Assembly: GCA_937871285.1 (NCBI GenBank)
Contig: CALMQS010000038.1
Span: forward strand, 62,001 to 126,000
Origin: an uncultured Sphingobacteriales bacterium
GTDB lineage: Bacteria; Bacteroidota; Bacteroidia; Chitinophagales; Chitinophagaceae
Reading direction: 5' to 3'
DNA: 64,000 nucleotides
Shown: positions 36,898 through 44,394 of the stretch, in pieces
How positions within the stretch are numbered: the first letter of the stretch is position 1
Layout: each line of letters starts with the position of its first letter
The notes under the pieces: model-generated
The model's database searches: none
The model's input: the letters and a program-made list of their open reading frames with translations, nothing else
What the model was told of the DNA's origin: nothing
Position numbers and translations under genes: made by a program

Positions 36898-36928
36898 TTG
36901 AAACACTAATCCTGGTTCAGTGTTTCAA
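36898..36928. terminator. Convergent-gene hairpin
   Basis: TTGAAACACT (36898-36907) and AGTGTTTCAA (36919-36928), ten perfect pairs with an 11-base loop, between the convergent DUF3748 and transglutaminase genes. There is no clear T-run on either strand, so its terminator role is moderate. Confidence 0.45.
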
Positions 36929-37931
36929 AAGTGCCTTCCCATTTAACATTTGTAAAAGGTTTGCCGTCTATCTCAACGTATGGATCGGCAAAAATATTCA
37001 ATGCCGGACCTTGTTGGGCGGGCTCAAGCACCACATCTCTTCCGTGCGAAACAGTAAGATAAAGGTTGCTTAAAGTTCCAAATAAATAATCCCGGAGTTC
37101 CGGATGTTTGTCGGCTTCAGACGCATCAATGGTGATCCAGCCCGGACCCTGCACATAAAACCTGGCCCAGCAATGCCAGTCTTTTACTTTCCCTTTACCC
37201 AGGGTGGCTCTCAATGGCAAGCCAAAAACGTGGTCTGCCGGGATCCCCTCAGACCGGCACAATGCAATAAAAACAGAGTGATAGTCTGAACAATCACCTG
37301 TTTTGCTGTTGCAGGCCCATAGCACATCGCCAATTCCTGCACCCGGCGCTTTGTAATTGTAAATCATATTATCAATCAAGTAATCATATATCTGCCGTGC
37401 TGCTTTAATGGGCTCTTTTTCTAATTGCAATTGCTGCCGGATGGTTTCAACCGGTCCGTCAAGAGGGATCAACCTGTTACCTGCCAGGTACACCTTCATC
37501 TTCCCGCCAACATCTGCTTTGGGCAAATTGGTCAGGGCCCTGGCTTCCGGTACCAACTTTTCCCATAATTTTATTTTATACTTCAGGGTAATAGTTAAGC
37601 TGTCCTTAGCGTTTACCTTATCCATCATAATCTGGCTATAATATATCTGGTTGCCATATTTGCGCTCAGTAGTTATTTTCCCTGAGGCCGGTCCTGACAG
37701 CAATGCTACTGTTTGCCGTTCATCAGAGGAGGGAACAGGTATCCAGCAGTTTAATTGCTTTGCAGCGGAGGGAATATTCGTAATATGGCAGGTATAGGTA
37801 AGTGTTAGTGTACGCGGCTGAGTAGTATCGGCATAGCCGCTGCACGCAATACAACAGGCTGCTAATAATGTTAGATACAACTTGTATGAACGCACCCGTC
37901 TGGGAAACAAAATACCTTGTTGTTCCTGCAT
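36906..37931 (-). CDS. Secreted transglutaminase-like protein
   Basis: 341 residues with an N-terminal signal, possibly lipoprotein (LLAACCIAC). The transglutaminase-core triad is present: Cys in KTGDCSDYHSVFIALCR (about residue 213), His in KDWHCWARFY, Asp in WITIDASEADKHPE. An N-terminal beta domain (TYTCHITNIPSAAKQLNCWIP) fits the bacterial transglutaminase-like N domain. Such proteins are predicted cysteine peptidases or crosslinkers acting in the periplasm; substrate unknown. Confidence 0.85.
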   Translation of the reverse strand: MQEQQGILFPRRVRSYKLYLTLLAACCIACSGYADTTQPRTLTLTYTCHITNIPSAAKQLNCWIPVPSSDERQTVALLSGPASGKITTERKYGNQIYYSQIMMDKVNAKDSLTITLKYKIKLWEKLVPEARALTNLPKADVGGKMKVYLAGNRLIPLDGPVETIRQQLQLEKEPIKAARQIYDYLIDNMIYNYKAPGAGIGDVLWACNSKTGDCSDYHSVFIALCRSEGIPADHVFGLPLRATLGKGKVKDWHCWARFYVQGPGWITIDASEADKHPELRDYLFGTLSNLYLTVSHGRDVVLEPAQQGPALNIFADPYVEIDGKPFTNVKWEGTFETLNQD

Positions 37932-38122
37932 TTTCAGGTATTAAAAATATTTAGACAAAGTACAACCGGATGCAACAGTTTTCAAAAATTAAAGCTCAAC
38001 TTTAGTCAATACAACTGGAAAATAAGCAGGCATCCAGATTATGAAGATAAGCTAATTATGTTCATCAAAATCATGCGTTTTATAAAAATGAAGAGGTGAA
38101 ACATCCTTACAAAACTTTCATT

Positions 38123-38914
38123 ATGAAACATAAATACATTTTATTTTTTAGCCTGATTGCTCTTGCAGTATGCAGCAGTTGCAACCGGTACTATTACAAG
38201 CCCAATGGGGTAAATGCTCCTTTGTTTACAGATGGGGGGCAGGCGCACCTGAATGTAGCGGGCAGTATAGGCGGTAACGGCGGAGATTATGACTATGAGG
38301 GAACACGGTATGTTTTTGATTTGCAAGGTTCGGTTTCCCCTGTAAAGCACCTGGGTATTATTGCCAATTACAGCACCTACGATTATACCCCCGATAATCC
38401 CGATGCCATCAATGGTAATGTAGATGGTAAAGCGCACTTACTTGAGTTTGGTGTGGGAGGATATTACGCCAAAGGCAACAAATTTAAAATGGTTGCAGAC
38501 TGCTATGTGGGCTATGGAACCGGCCAGATCAGGAGTGATGTTGATATGCGGCTGAAACGTTTTTTTATACAGCCCGGTATAGGTGTTCGCTCTCCTGCCT
38601 TCGATGCCGCATTTAACCTCCGGCTGGTGAGCGCGAAATACGATCATTTTAATGCAAAAGGAATGAGCAACGATTATCTTTTGCAGCAAAACCTTATCAA
38701 CAGCAGCGGGCGAAGGATTGATAATACCAATTATGCTTTTGTTGAACCCTCTTTTACGGTAAGAACAGGATACAAATTCCTTAAGGTACAATTGCAAACG
38801 GTATTTGCCCAGGAAATTACGAGTGTGCCCTGGGATTACAGTCCGGCCAGGTACACGGTGGGACTATATTTCAGTTTGGAAGATGCCATAGCGGAGGCCA
38901 TGAAGGGCCGGTAA
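38123..38914 (+). CDS. Probable outer-membrane beta-barrel lipoprotein
   Basis: 263 residues from ATG 38123. It starts with a lipoprotein signal (LIALAVCSSC, Cys about 16). The body alternates aromatic and polar residues in strand-like segments (FKMVADCYVGYGTGQI, YAFVEPSFTVRTGYKFLK) and ends with VGLYFSLEDAIAEAMKG. It is probably an eight-stranded barrel facing the outer membrane. No named family recognised. Its stop codon and that of the convergent tag gene are one base apart inside the palindrome CCGGTAA-C-TTACCGG. Confidence 0.65.
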   Translation: MKHKYILFFSLIALAVCSSCNRYYYKPNGVNAPLFTDGGQAHLNVAGSIGGNGGDYDYEGTRYVFDLQGSVSPVKHLGIIANYSTYDYTPDNPDAINGNVDGKAHLLEFGVGGYYAKGNKFKMVADCYVGYGTGQIRSDVDMRLKRFFIQPGIGVRSPAFDAAFNLRLVSAKYDHFNAKGMSNDYLLQQNLINSSGRRIDNTNYAFVEPSFTVRTGYKFLKVQLQTVFAQEITSVPWDYSPARYTVGLYFSLEDAIAEAMKGR

Positions 38915-38915
38915 C

Positions 38916-39461
38916 TTACCGGTTCCAGGCAGGTTTGCGCTTTATTATTTTTTTATATACAGGACAATCAGCGGTGTGCGCGCCGGGTAAATATCCTGTG
39001 CTTAGAAGAAACTCATTTACAATTTCACCTCCTGTGAATTTGAAGGTGGCTTTAAATATCTTCATCCATTCTTCTTTGGTTTTAGGATGATGATGTTCTA
39101 TCCAGTTTTTGAAAGAGCCGAATTCCTTTTGAAGCTGAATAACCGCTTTGGCATTTTCAATGGCCGCATTCACTTTCAGGCGGTTTCTTATAATGCCGGC
39201 ATCACTGAGCAATCGTTCCCTGTCCTTCTCCGTATATTTTGCAATACGGGCTATGTTGAAATTGTGATAGGCTTTCCGGAATCCTTTCTCTTTTTTTAAA
39301 ATGGTAGTCCAGCTTAAACCCGCCTGGTTGATTTCCAGAATTAAACGGCAAAACAATTCATTATCCTCGGCAATAGGAAACCCGTAGTGGTTATTGTGAT
39401 AATCCCGGTGCACATTTTCTTCCTCAGCGCTTAACCCGTTTACATAACTGCAATAGCTCAT
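38916..39461 (-). CDS. tag: DNA-3-methyladenine glycosylase I
   Basis: 181 residues. It would remove 3-methyladenine from alkylated DNA. Motifs: the N-terminal CSYVNG with one zinc ligand Cys, HNNHYGFPIAEDNELFCRLILEINQAGLSWTTILKK (typical Tag core), and C-terminal HTADCPVY with zinc ligands His/Cys. It may be connected with the alkyltransferase-like protein 4 kb away by theme only. ATG at 39461. Convergent with the barrel gene. Confidence 0.93.
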   Translation of the reverse strand: MSYCSYVNGLSAEEENVHRDYHNNHYGFPIAEDNELFCRLILEINQAGLSWTTILKKEKGFRKAYHNFNIARIAKYTEKDRERLLSDAGIIRNRLKVNAAIENAKAVIQLQKEFGSFKNWIEHHHPKTKEEWMKIFKATFKFTGGEIVNEFLLSTGYLPGAHTADCPVYKKIIKRKPAWNR

Positions 39462-39479
39462 GGTATAATATGTAATTTA

Positions 39480-39690
39480 GCGGTCAGCTTTCAGCTGTCG
39501 GCTATCGGCAAATGATGTCTCATAGCCGGGTTGGAGTTTATGGTTTTTAGTTTTTTGTTTAACGTTGTATTCCTTCGGATTTCAAACTTAAAGCTTCGGA
39601 TTTGAATTTTATCTGCCGCAGCGAACAGGCCTGGTTCTTGTCATTTGTGATTTGGAGCTTCATCTGTCCGCGGTCTGACCCTCCTTTGTC
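39480..39690. repeat. Dispersed intergenic repeat, copy A5
   Basis: Contains CTTCGGATTT (39573-39582), GCTTCGGATTTG (39592-39603) and TGGTTCTTGTCATTTG (39632-39647, one mismatch to the A1/A4 word). The stretch 39462-39725 has no gene. Confidence 0.55.
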
Positions 39691-39725
39691 GGGTGCCGAC
39701 CGCTTTCATTTTCACATTTCAATAC

Positions 39726-40139
39726 TCACACATTCACCGTATCATATACCACCACTTTTTTCCAGAGGTGTTTGCATTCCTCGACGAACTTCAGATGAAT
39801 GGGATCGGTTTGATAGCTATCCTGGTCTGCCTTATTATTAAACAACAGCAGCCACGATACAGAATAGGAACTGTCTATTACATCGCGGCTGGTATTGGCG
39901 GGTTTGCCAATATAAAAGGTTTTAATGGTTTTTACGGCGGAGAGCTTACGCAATCCGGCAACCAGTTGCTCAAAGTCTGTTTTACTGTCAGGGTTATTCA
40001 ACCAAAAATAAACGTGATGGATAAAAGTATTGTTATCACTCATAGCTTGTGTATTTACAATAGCGCCTGCTGTTATTACCGTAGCAATGGCTGTTTTAGT
40101 AGTTTGATGAACAAACTTACGACGCGAAATTTTATGCAT
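39726..40139 (-). CDS. Dabb (stress-responsive A/B barrel) protein, exported
   Basis: 137 residues. The N-terminus KISRRKFVHQTTKTAIATVI is an SRRKF Tat-type signal followed by a hydrophobic stretch, so it may be exported folded. The body is a Dabb domain: HHVYFWLNNPDSKTDFEQLVAGLRKL, with the HHV start and a SWLLLFNNKADQDSYQTDPIHLKFVE C-terminal motif. These small alpha-beta barrels are of unclear function. It lies 20 bp after the amidase gene, in the same direction. Confidence 0.83.
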   Translation of the reverse strand: MHKISRRKFVHQTTKTAIATVITAGAIVNTQAMSDNNTFIHHVYFWLNNPDSKTDFEQLVAGLRKLSAVKTIKTFYIGKPANTSRDVIDSSYSVSWLLLFNNKADQDSYQTDPIHLKFVEECKHLWKKVVVYDTVNV

Positions 40140-40158
40140 GGGTAAATTTATGAAAAGC

Positions 40159-41328
40159 TTACTTCATTTCCTTCAGCCAGTCTTTTATACCCTTATAGAT
40201 TTTTTTGGCTACCGCATTATGAAAGCGGGGATCTAATATACGTTTTTCATCCTCCACGTTACTTAAAAAAGCCACTTCAACCAGGCAATTGGGATAATCT
40301 GTTGGGCCGTTAAGGGAAAAATTAAAACCGCCCACATTCCCCGCTTCAGCCAAAGAAAGCTCAAGCATACGCCGTAATATAGCCTGAGACAGGCTTCTGA
40401 AACCAATATAACGGTAATAGGTACTCGTTCCTTTAACCGTCATATTGCCCGAAGAATTAAGATGAATACTGATCAGCAGGTGTGGGTTTTCGGACCTCAG
40501 CATTTCCACACGTTCCGGCATACCAAGCGTAGTATCCTTTTCGCGGGTCATATATGTTGCCACTCTTTTCCGCTTCAATAATTTGTTTACTGCCTGCGCA
40601 ATTTTAAGGGTATATTCTTTCTCTTTTATATTACTGGTTATGCCTGTAGCGCCTGTGTTTGTTCCGCCATGCCCCGCATCAATCGCTATTTTCAGCTTGC
40701 GGATCTTTAAATCCCCGGGCTGCCGTTTTACGCTTATCACCAGCTTTTGTCCGGTACTGTCGTAGCCAATGTGATATCCCCAGTGCTGCGCATGCTTTAA
40801 CTCAATGAACACCCGCATCACATCATCTTCTATTTGTTCATACCAGGCGTTTTTGATTTCCTTCACCGAGCCAAACTGTGATATCCAGTTGGTATTGGAA
40901 GTAGCGCCAAAAATATCCACCACAATACGTGCCGGACTGATCTGCTGTACACTGCGATAAGGCAGTCTTTCATCCAAGCTAATGGTAACATAATCGAAGC
41001 GGTCATCTCCGTACACACGCCAGCTCGATGTAAGATAATAGGGCTTCGGCATTTTGCAGGGCAGCCATTGGGTAGCGGCCTTGTCAATATAGGCGAAATG
41101 ATGCGCAGAGAGCTGTACTTTATAATCGGTGTTCACGGAATCTACCACCCGCATTACAATGCCCGTATCGAGATAAGTCATTTTTGCGCCGCCTAAACGG
41201 TCCTGCCCCAATCCATATTTTAAAAATGGGAGCTTACCGGTGGTTTGTATCATCATCATTTTTGTAGTATCCTGCGCGGCAGCAATAAGGGGAAAACAGA
41301 GCAGGAAAGAGCAAAGCACTTTTTTCAT
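40159..41328 (-). CDS. N-acetylmuramoyl-L-alanine amidase (Amidase_3)
   Basis: 389 residues from ATG 41328, the position that yields a signal peptide (VLCSFLLCFPLIAAAQ). It cleaves the amide between MurNAc and the stem peptide, aiding cell separation. An N-terminal AMIN-like strand region (TQWLPCKMPKPYYLTSSW) is followed by the zinc amidase: KIAIDAGHGGTNTGATG, KEKEYTLKIAQAV (zinc Glu), LLISIHLNSSG, and VEVAFLSNVEDEKRI (catalytic Glu). The longer frame upstream crosses the terminator at 41363 and is not used. Confidence 0.92.
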   Translation of the reverse strand: MKKVLCSFLLCFPLIAAAQDTTKMMMIQTTGKLPFLKYGLGQDRLGGAKMTYLDTGIVMRVVDSVNTDYKVQLSAHHFAYIDKAATQWLPCKMPKPYYLTSSWRVYGDDRFDYVTISLDERLPYRSVQQISPARIVVDIFGATSNTNWISQFGSVKEIKNAWYEQIEDDVMRVFIELKHAQHWGYHIGYDSTGQKLVISVKRQPGDLKIRKLKIAIDAGHGGTNTGATGITSNIKEKEYTLKIAQAVNKLLKRKRVATYMTREKDTTLGMPERVEMLRSENPHLLISIHLNSSGNMTVKGTSTYYRYIGFRSLSQAILRRMLELSLAEAGNVGGFNFSLNGPTDYPNCLVEVAFLSNVEDEKRILDPRFHNAVAKKIYKGIKDWLKEMK

Positions 41329-41362
41329 TTGCTGAAGATAAAGCAAACCTGTTTTAAAAAGA

Positions 41363-41390
41363 AAACCCCACGGCAGGCAGTGTGGGGTTT
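41363..41390. terminator. Bidirectional-type terminator hairpin
   Basis: AAACCCCAC (41363-41371) pairs with GTGGGGTTT (41382-41390), nine perfect pairs, flanked by T/A-rich tracts on both sides. It sits between the amidase start and a tiny frame at 41457-41531. Confidence 0.7.
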
Positions 41391-41456
41391 CTTTTTCTGT
41401 GTATCCGTTATGTTTTACATGCACGGAAAAGATAAGCACATCCTTATAGATCGTAA

Positions 41457-41531
41457 TCAGGCGGCTTTCGCTGCAAGGCGTTTCTTTTTTATACGAATGA
41501 TAATTATTGGCGGTTGCGCAACAGCAGGCAT
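41457..41531 (-). CDS. Candidate 24-residue basic peptide
   Basis: ATG at 41531 opens 24 codons to TGA at 41457, predicting a Pro/Ile-rich start and a basic end with RIKKKRLAAKAA. The terminator hairpin starts about 65 bp downstream on the same strand. Coding potential rests only on position and composition; no known family. It may be chance. Confidence 0.3.
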   Translation of the reverse strand: MPAVAQPPIIIIRIKKKRLAAKAA

Positions 41532-41805
41532 GCAGGTTTAAAGGATAAATGATTTAGCTTTTGATAACAGGAAAGGCAGGATTTGAGACTGGTGCAGGTT
41601 ACAGGAGGGGTACATGTTACAGGGGTATTGCTCATGGCTCCTGTTTTGTGTTGCTGATAGCAGACCGCTGATCGCCCTCTTCGGATTTCGGATTTTAATT
41701 TTCGGATTTAGTATTTAAATCAACTCAGGGAACAGGCCTGCCTGCCGGTAGGCAAGTTTGGTTTTTGCTTTTTAGTTCTTGTTATTTTGCTCTCCTCTGC
41801 ATTTA
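41532..41805. repeat. Gene-free stretch with dispersed repeat copy A6
   Basis: Contains CTTCGGATTTCGGATTTT from about 41679, a GC-rich palindrome TGCCTGCCGG-TAGGCA (41739-41754), and TAGTTCTTGTTATTTTG near 41773. No gene visible; related to the A1, A4 and A5 elements. Confidence 0.55.
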
Positions 41806-42423
41806 TCATTTCTCAATGATCACTTCTGTACCAATGGGCAGCATATCATACAGTTCATCCATATCGCTGTACCGTACAGCAATGCAGCCGGCGGTCCAGT
41901 TAACATATTTGTCAATCACCCATTCTTCATTGGGTCGCGTGCCATGAATGCCTATGCCGCCACCAATGGTGGCTTTTTTAGGTATAGCGCCCGTTGCTTT
42001 ACGCATTTGAAACTTTTCATAGCTTTCTTTGGTTGGATAATCGAGCATCAGAAATTTTCCCCATTGCTTGTGGATCTTCTTGCCCACAATCCTGAAATGC
42101 CCTTCGGGAGTAAGTCTGTCGCCTTCCATGCGCTTATCTTCCTGGCTTTTATTACCAAAAACTACCGGGTAGGTGCCATACCAGCCCTCCTGGTCAAATA
42201 AGGTCATCTCGTAGGCGCCCTTTTTTATTACCAAACGGTAAGCCGAACTGGCAGGGACATTTGCAGCCTTCTGCTTAAACTGAGTGGCCGAAGTATCCAA
42301 AACGGCTGAAGGTGTATCGGTTAAAACAAATGATTTCTTATTAATGCTTTGAAAGCCAAAGCATGTTCCAGACACCAGGAATGCAAAAAGAAATCGCACA
42401 GGATTGATCATAGTGAATAACAA
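41806..42423 (-). CDS. L,D-transpeptidase (YkuD domain), secreted
   Basis: 205 residues with an N-terminal signal-like helix (FLFAFLVSGTCFGFQ). The YkuD motif is present as GIHGTRPNEEWV followed by NWTAGCIAVRYSDMDELY, with the catalytic Cys in TAGC. YkuD enzymes make 3-3 crosslinks or attach proteins to peptidoglycan. The ordinary SHGC is changed to TAGC while Cys and the downstream R are kept. It belongs to a cluster with the amidase and M23 protein. Confidence 0.9.
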   Translation of the reverse strand: MLFTMINPVRFLFAFLVSGTCFGFQSINKKSFVLTDTPSAVLDTSATQFKQKAANVPASSAYRLVIKKGAYEMTLFDQEGWYGTYPVVFGNKSQEDKRMEGDRLTPEGHFRIVGKKIHKQWGKFLMLDYPTKESYEKFQMRKATGAIPKKATIGGGIGIHGTRPNEEWVIDKYVNWTAGCIAVRYSDMDELYDMLPIGTEVIIEK

Positions 42424-42639
42424 TTAGGCATCAAAAAAAACGCATAGCCGGGCTTAATATTTCCACTTACGCATTTCTTTAACCTTTGATATAACCGCAA
42501 ATTAAAAGCCGTTAATTGTTAGTTTTTACATAATAAATGGTTTCGCTTCTCAGCATTTGCTTTACAGACTGTTAAAATATTTCGCTGGAAATAAATAGGG
42601 GTTACCAAATATCAACCCGGGCGGCAACATATTTAAATA

Positions 42640-43233
42640 TTATAAACCTGCCTTAAGCTCTAATAAAAAACCTTTAAGCTTTTCTAAGCGCTGTATGATC
42701 CCGAAGTTCTGCTGCGCTTTCAATTTGTTTTTTTTAAGGTAGTCCTTAGCGCCTTCAATGGTATATTTCCTTTGCCGCAGCAAGTGATGGATAAGAGAGA
42801 GATTTTTAATGTCTTCAGGTCGAAAATGCCGGTCGCCCTTCCTGTTCTTTCGTGGTTTTAAAATATCAAATTCGGTTTCCCAGTAGCGTAGCAAAGAGGT
42901 ATTGAGGTTAAACATTTCAGCTACTTCGCCAATGCTATAGTATTGTTTTTTAAAGAGCGTTTCATCATCCGGGATGCTGATCATGGCAGATTCGGCATCC
43001 ATTTCTTTTATGGATTTCCGTCCTCTTTTGCCTTTTTTTACGGGAGTATTTTCTTTCTTATGCCTGGCAGGAAACGCCGGCGTACCGGGTGACGGAGCCT
43101 GATCAGCAGGCTCCGTTGTGGCATTAGCCACAGGAATAGCGGGTTGCTCCTGCTTACCGGGCTCCGCCTTAAGGGTAGGTTTAACAGGCTGCTCATCTGC
43201 ATGAGATCCAAACAAATCCAATTGCTTAACCAT
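42640..43233 (-). CDS. MerR-family transcription regulator
   Basis: 197 residues. A long, charged, low-complexity N-terminus (about 1-95, Pro/Lys-rich, with KKGKRGRKS) precedes the MerR helix-turn-helix: YSIGEVAEMFNLNTSLLRYWETEF and HFRPEDIKNLSLIHHLLRQR. A ligand-binding C-terminal domain is nearly absent, so what it senses is unclear. In Bacteroidota similar short MerR proteins with an extended N-terminus are common. It lies 50 bp downstream of the M23 peptidase gene, possibly co-transcribed. Confidence 0.87.
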   Translation of the reverse strand: MVKQLDLFGSHADEQPVKPTLKAEPGKQEQPAIPVANATTEPADQAPSPGTPAFPARHKKENTPVKKGKRGRKSIKEMDAESAMISIPDDETLFKKQYYSIGEVAEMFNLNTSLLRYWETEFDILKPRKNRKGDRHFRPEDIKNLSLIHHLLRQRKYTIEGAKDYLKKNKLKAQQNFGIIQRLEKLKGFLLELKAGL

Positions 43234-43283
43234 ACTGCTAAATTAACGGTATGCAGAAAAAATGATACCGGAAATTATCAACA

Positions 43284-44255
43284 TTAATCAAAGCTCTGAT
43301 TGCCGGATGCGGCTATTTTTACGATCCGGTCAAATTGCTCCGGCGTAAGATCATTATAAAAAAAGTAAATGGGATCAATATGCCGCTTATTTTTCCGGAC
43401 TTCATAATGTAAATGCGGCCCGGTAGATTTGCCCGTGCTGCCCACCCAGCCTATCAGCTCTCCACGTTTTACTTTTTGTCCTACTTTGGCTTTAATGCGG
43501 TACTGGTGTCCGTACAGGGTTTCATACCCGTATCCATGATTAATAATAACATGATTGCCATAACCATTACCGGTATTGCCCGCCAACCGCACCACACCAT
43601 CTGCCGTGGCATAAATAGGTGTGCCCTGCGGTGCGGCAAAATCGAGCCCTGCATGCATTTTAACGGTTTTATAAACGGGGTCTATACGGTAGCCGAAGCC
43701 CGAAGCTACCCGGCTGAGATCCTTATTGCTCACCGGCTGAATAGCCGGGGTAGCTGCCAGCATCTTTTCCTTATCCCTTATCATGGCCTCAATGTCCTGG
43801 TACGATTTTTTCTGAAAAGCAATACGGTTCATCATTTTATCTAATGTAGCGGCAATGGAGTAAGCCAGCTCATTATCCTCCATGCTTTCCGCCAATTGTG
43901 CTTCCTGCTGCTTTTCCATACGCTTTGCCCTGGCGCTGTCGGGTATAGGGTTGGCTTCAAATATCTCGCGGTATACGTGATTGTCTCTTTTTTCCAGCTC
44001 TGCCATCTGTTGCTGTATAGATTTTACCTTATTGTTCAGGAGCCGGTAATCATCCTTAATGCGCTCATTTTCCTGGCGCATAAGCATTTCTTTAGGTGAA
44101 TCAATAACCCGGAAAGCGATTACCACAATGATTAAAGCGGTTACTATAGCCCCGGCTAAAAACCCCAGTATACGCAGGAGCTTTACCCTCAGGGGAGTCA
44201 CCAGTTTTTCGTAACGGAGTGAATTGGTATTGTAGTAATACTTTATTTTTTTCAT
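43284..44255 (-). CDS. M23-family peptidoglycan endopeptidase
   Basis: 323 residues. Residues about 25-50 form a transmembrane helix (LLRILGFLAGAIVTALIIVVIAF), then a coiled-coil region (EKRDNHVYREIFEANPIP and neighbouring Gln/Glu-rich stretches), then the LytM domain: GYRIDPVYKTVKMHAGLDFAAP (zinc His/Asp), NHVIINHGYGYETLYGHQ and STGPHLHYEVRKN (zinc His). It should be anchored in the inner membrane and cleave crosslinks. The conserved zinc ligands are all present. Confidence 0.92.
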   Translation of the reverse strand: MKKIKYYYNTNSLRYEKLVTPLRVKLLRILGFLAGAIVTALIIVVIAFRVIDSPKEMLMRQENERIKDDYRLLNNKVKSIQQQMAELEKRDNHVYREIFEANPIPDSARAKRMEKQQEAQLAESMEDNELAYSIAATLDKMMNRIAFQKKSYQDIEAMIRDKEKMLAATPAIQPVSNKDLSRVASGFGYRIDPVYKTVKMHAGLDFAAPQGTPIYATADGVVRLAGNTGNGYGNHVIINHGYGYETLYGHQYRIKAKVGQKVKRGELIGWVGSTGKSTGPHLHYEVRKNKRHIDPIYFFYNDLTPEQFDRIVKIAASGNQSFD

Positions 44256-44394
44256 GAAGCAGGTATCTGACGCCGGCTTTATTCACCATATAAAATCCAG
44301 CTATAATTTAACTACCTTCGCACCCGGTTTTGCGGGTAAAGGCAAATATAAAATTTAAACGTTCAAACCCCACAAAAAATATAACGGAGTAATG

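Noticed and set aside
41410..41541. A plus-strand open frame ending MQV opposite the small basic frame
   Set aside because: It begins inside the terminator and amidase upstream region and has no start signal or recognisable protein motif.
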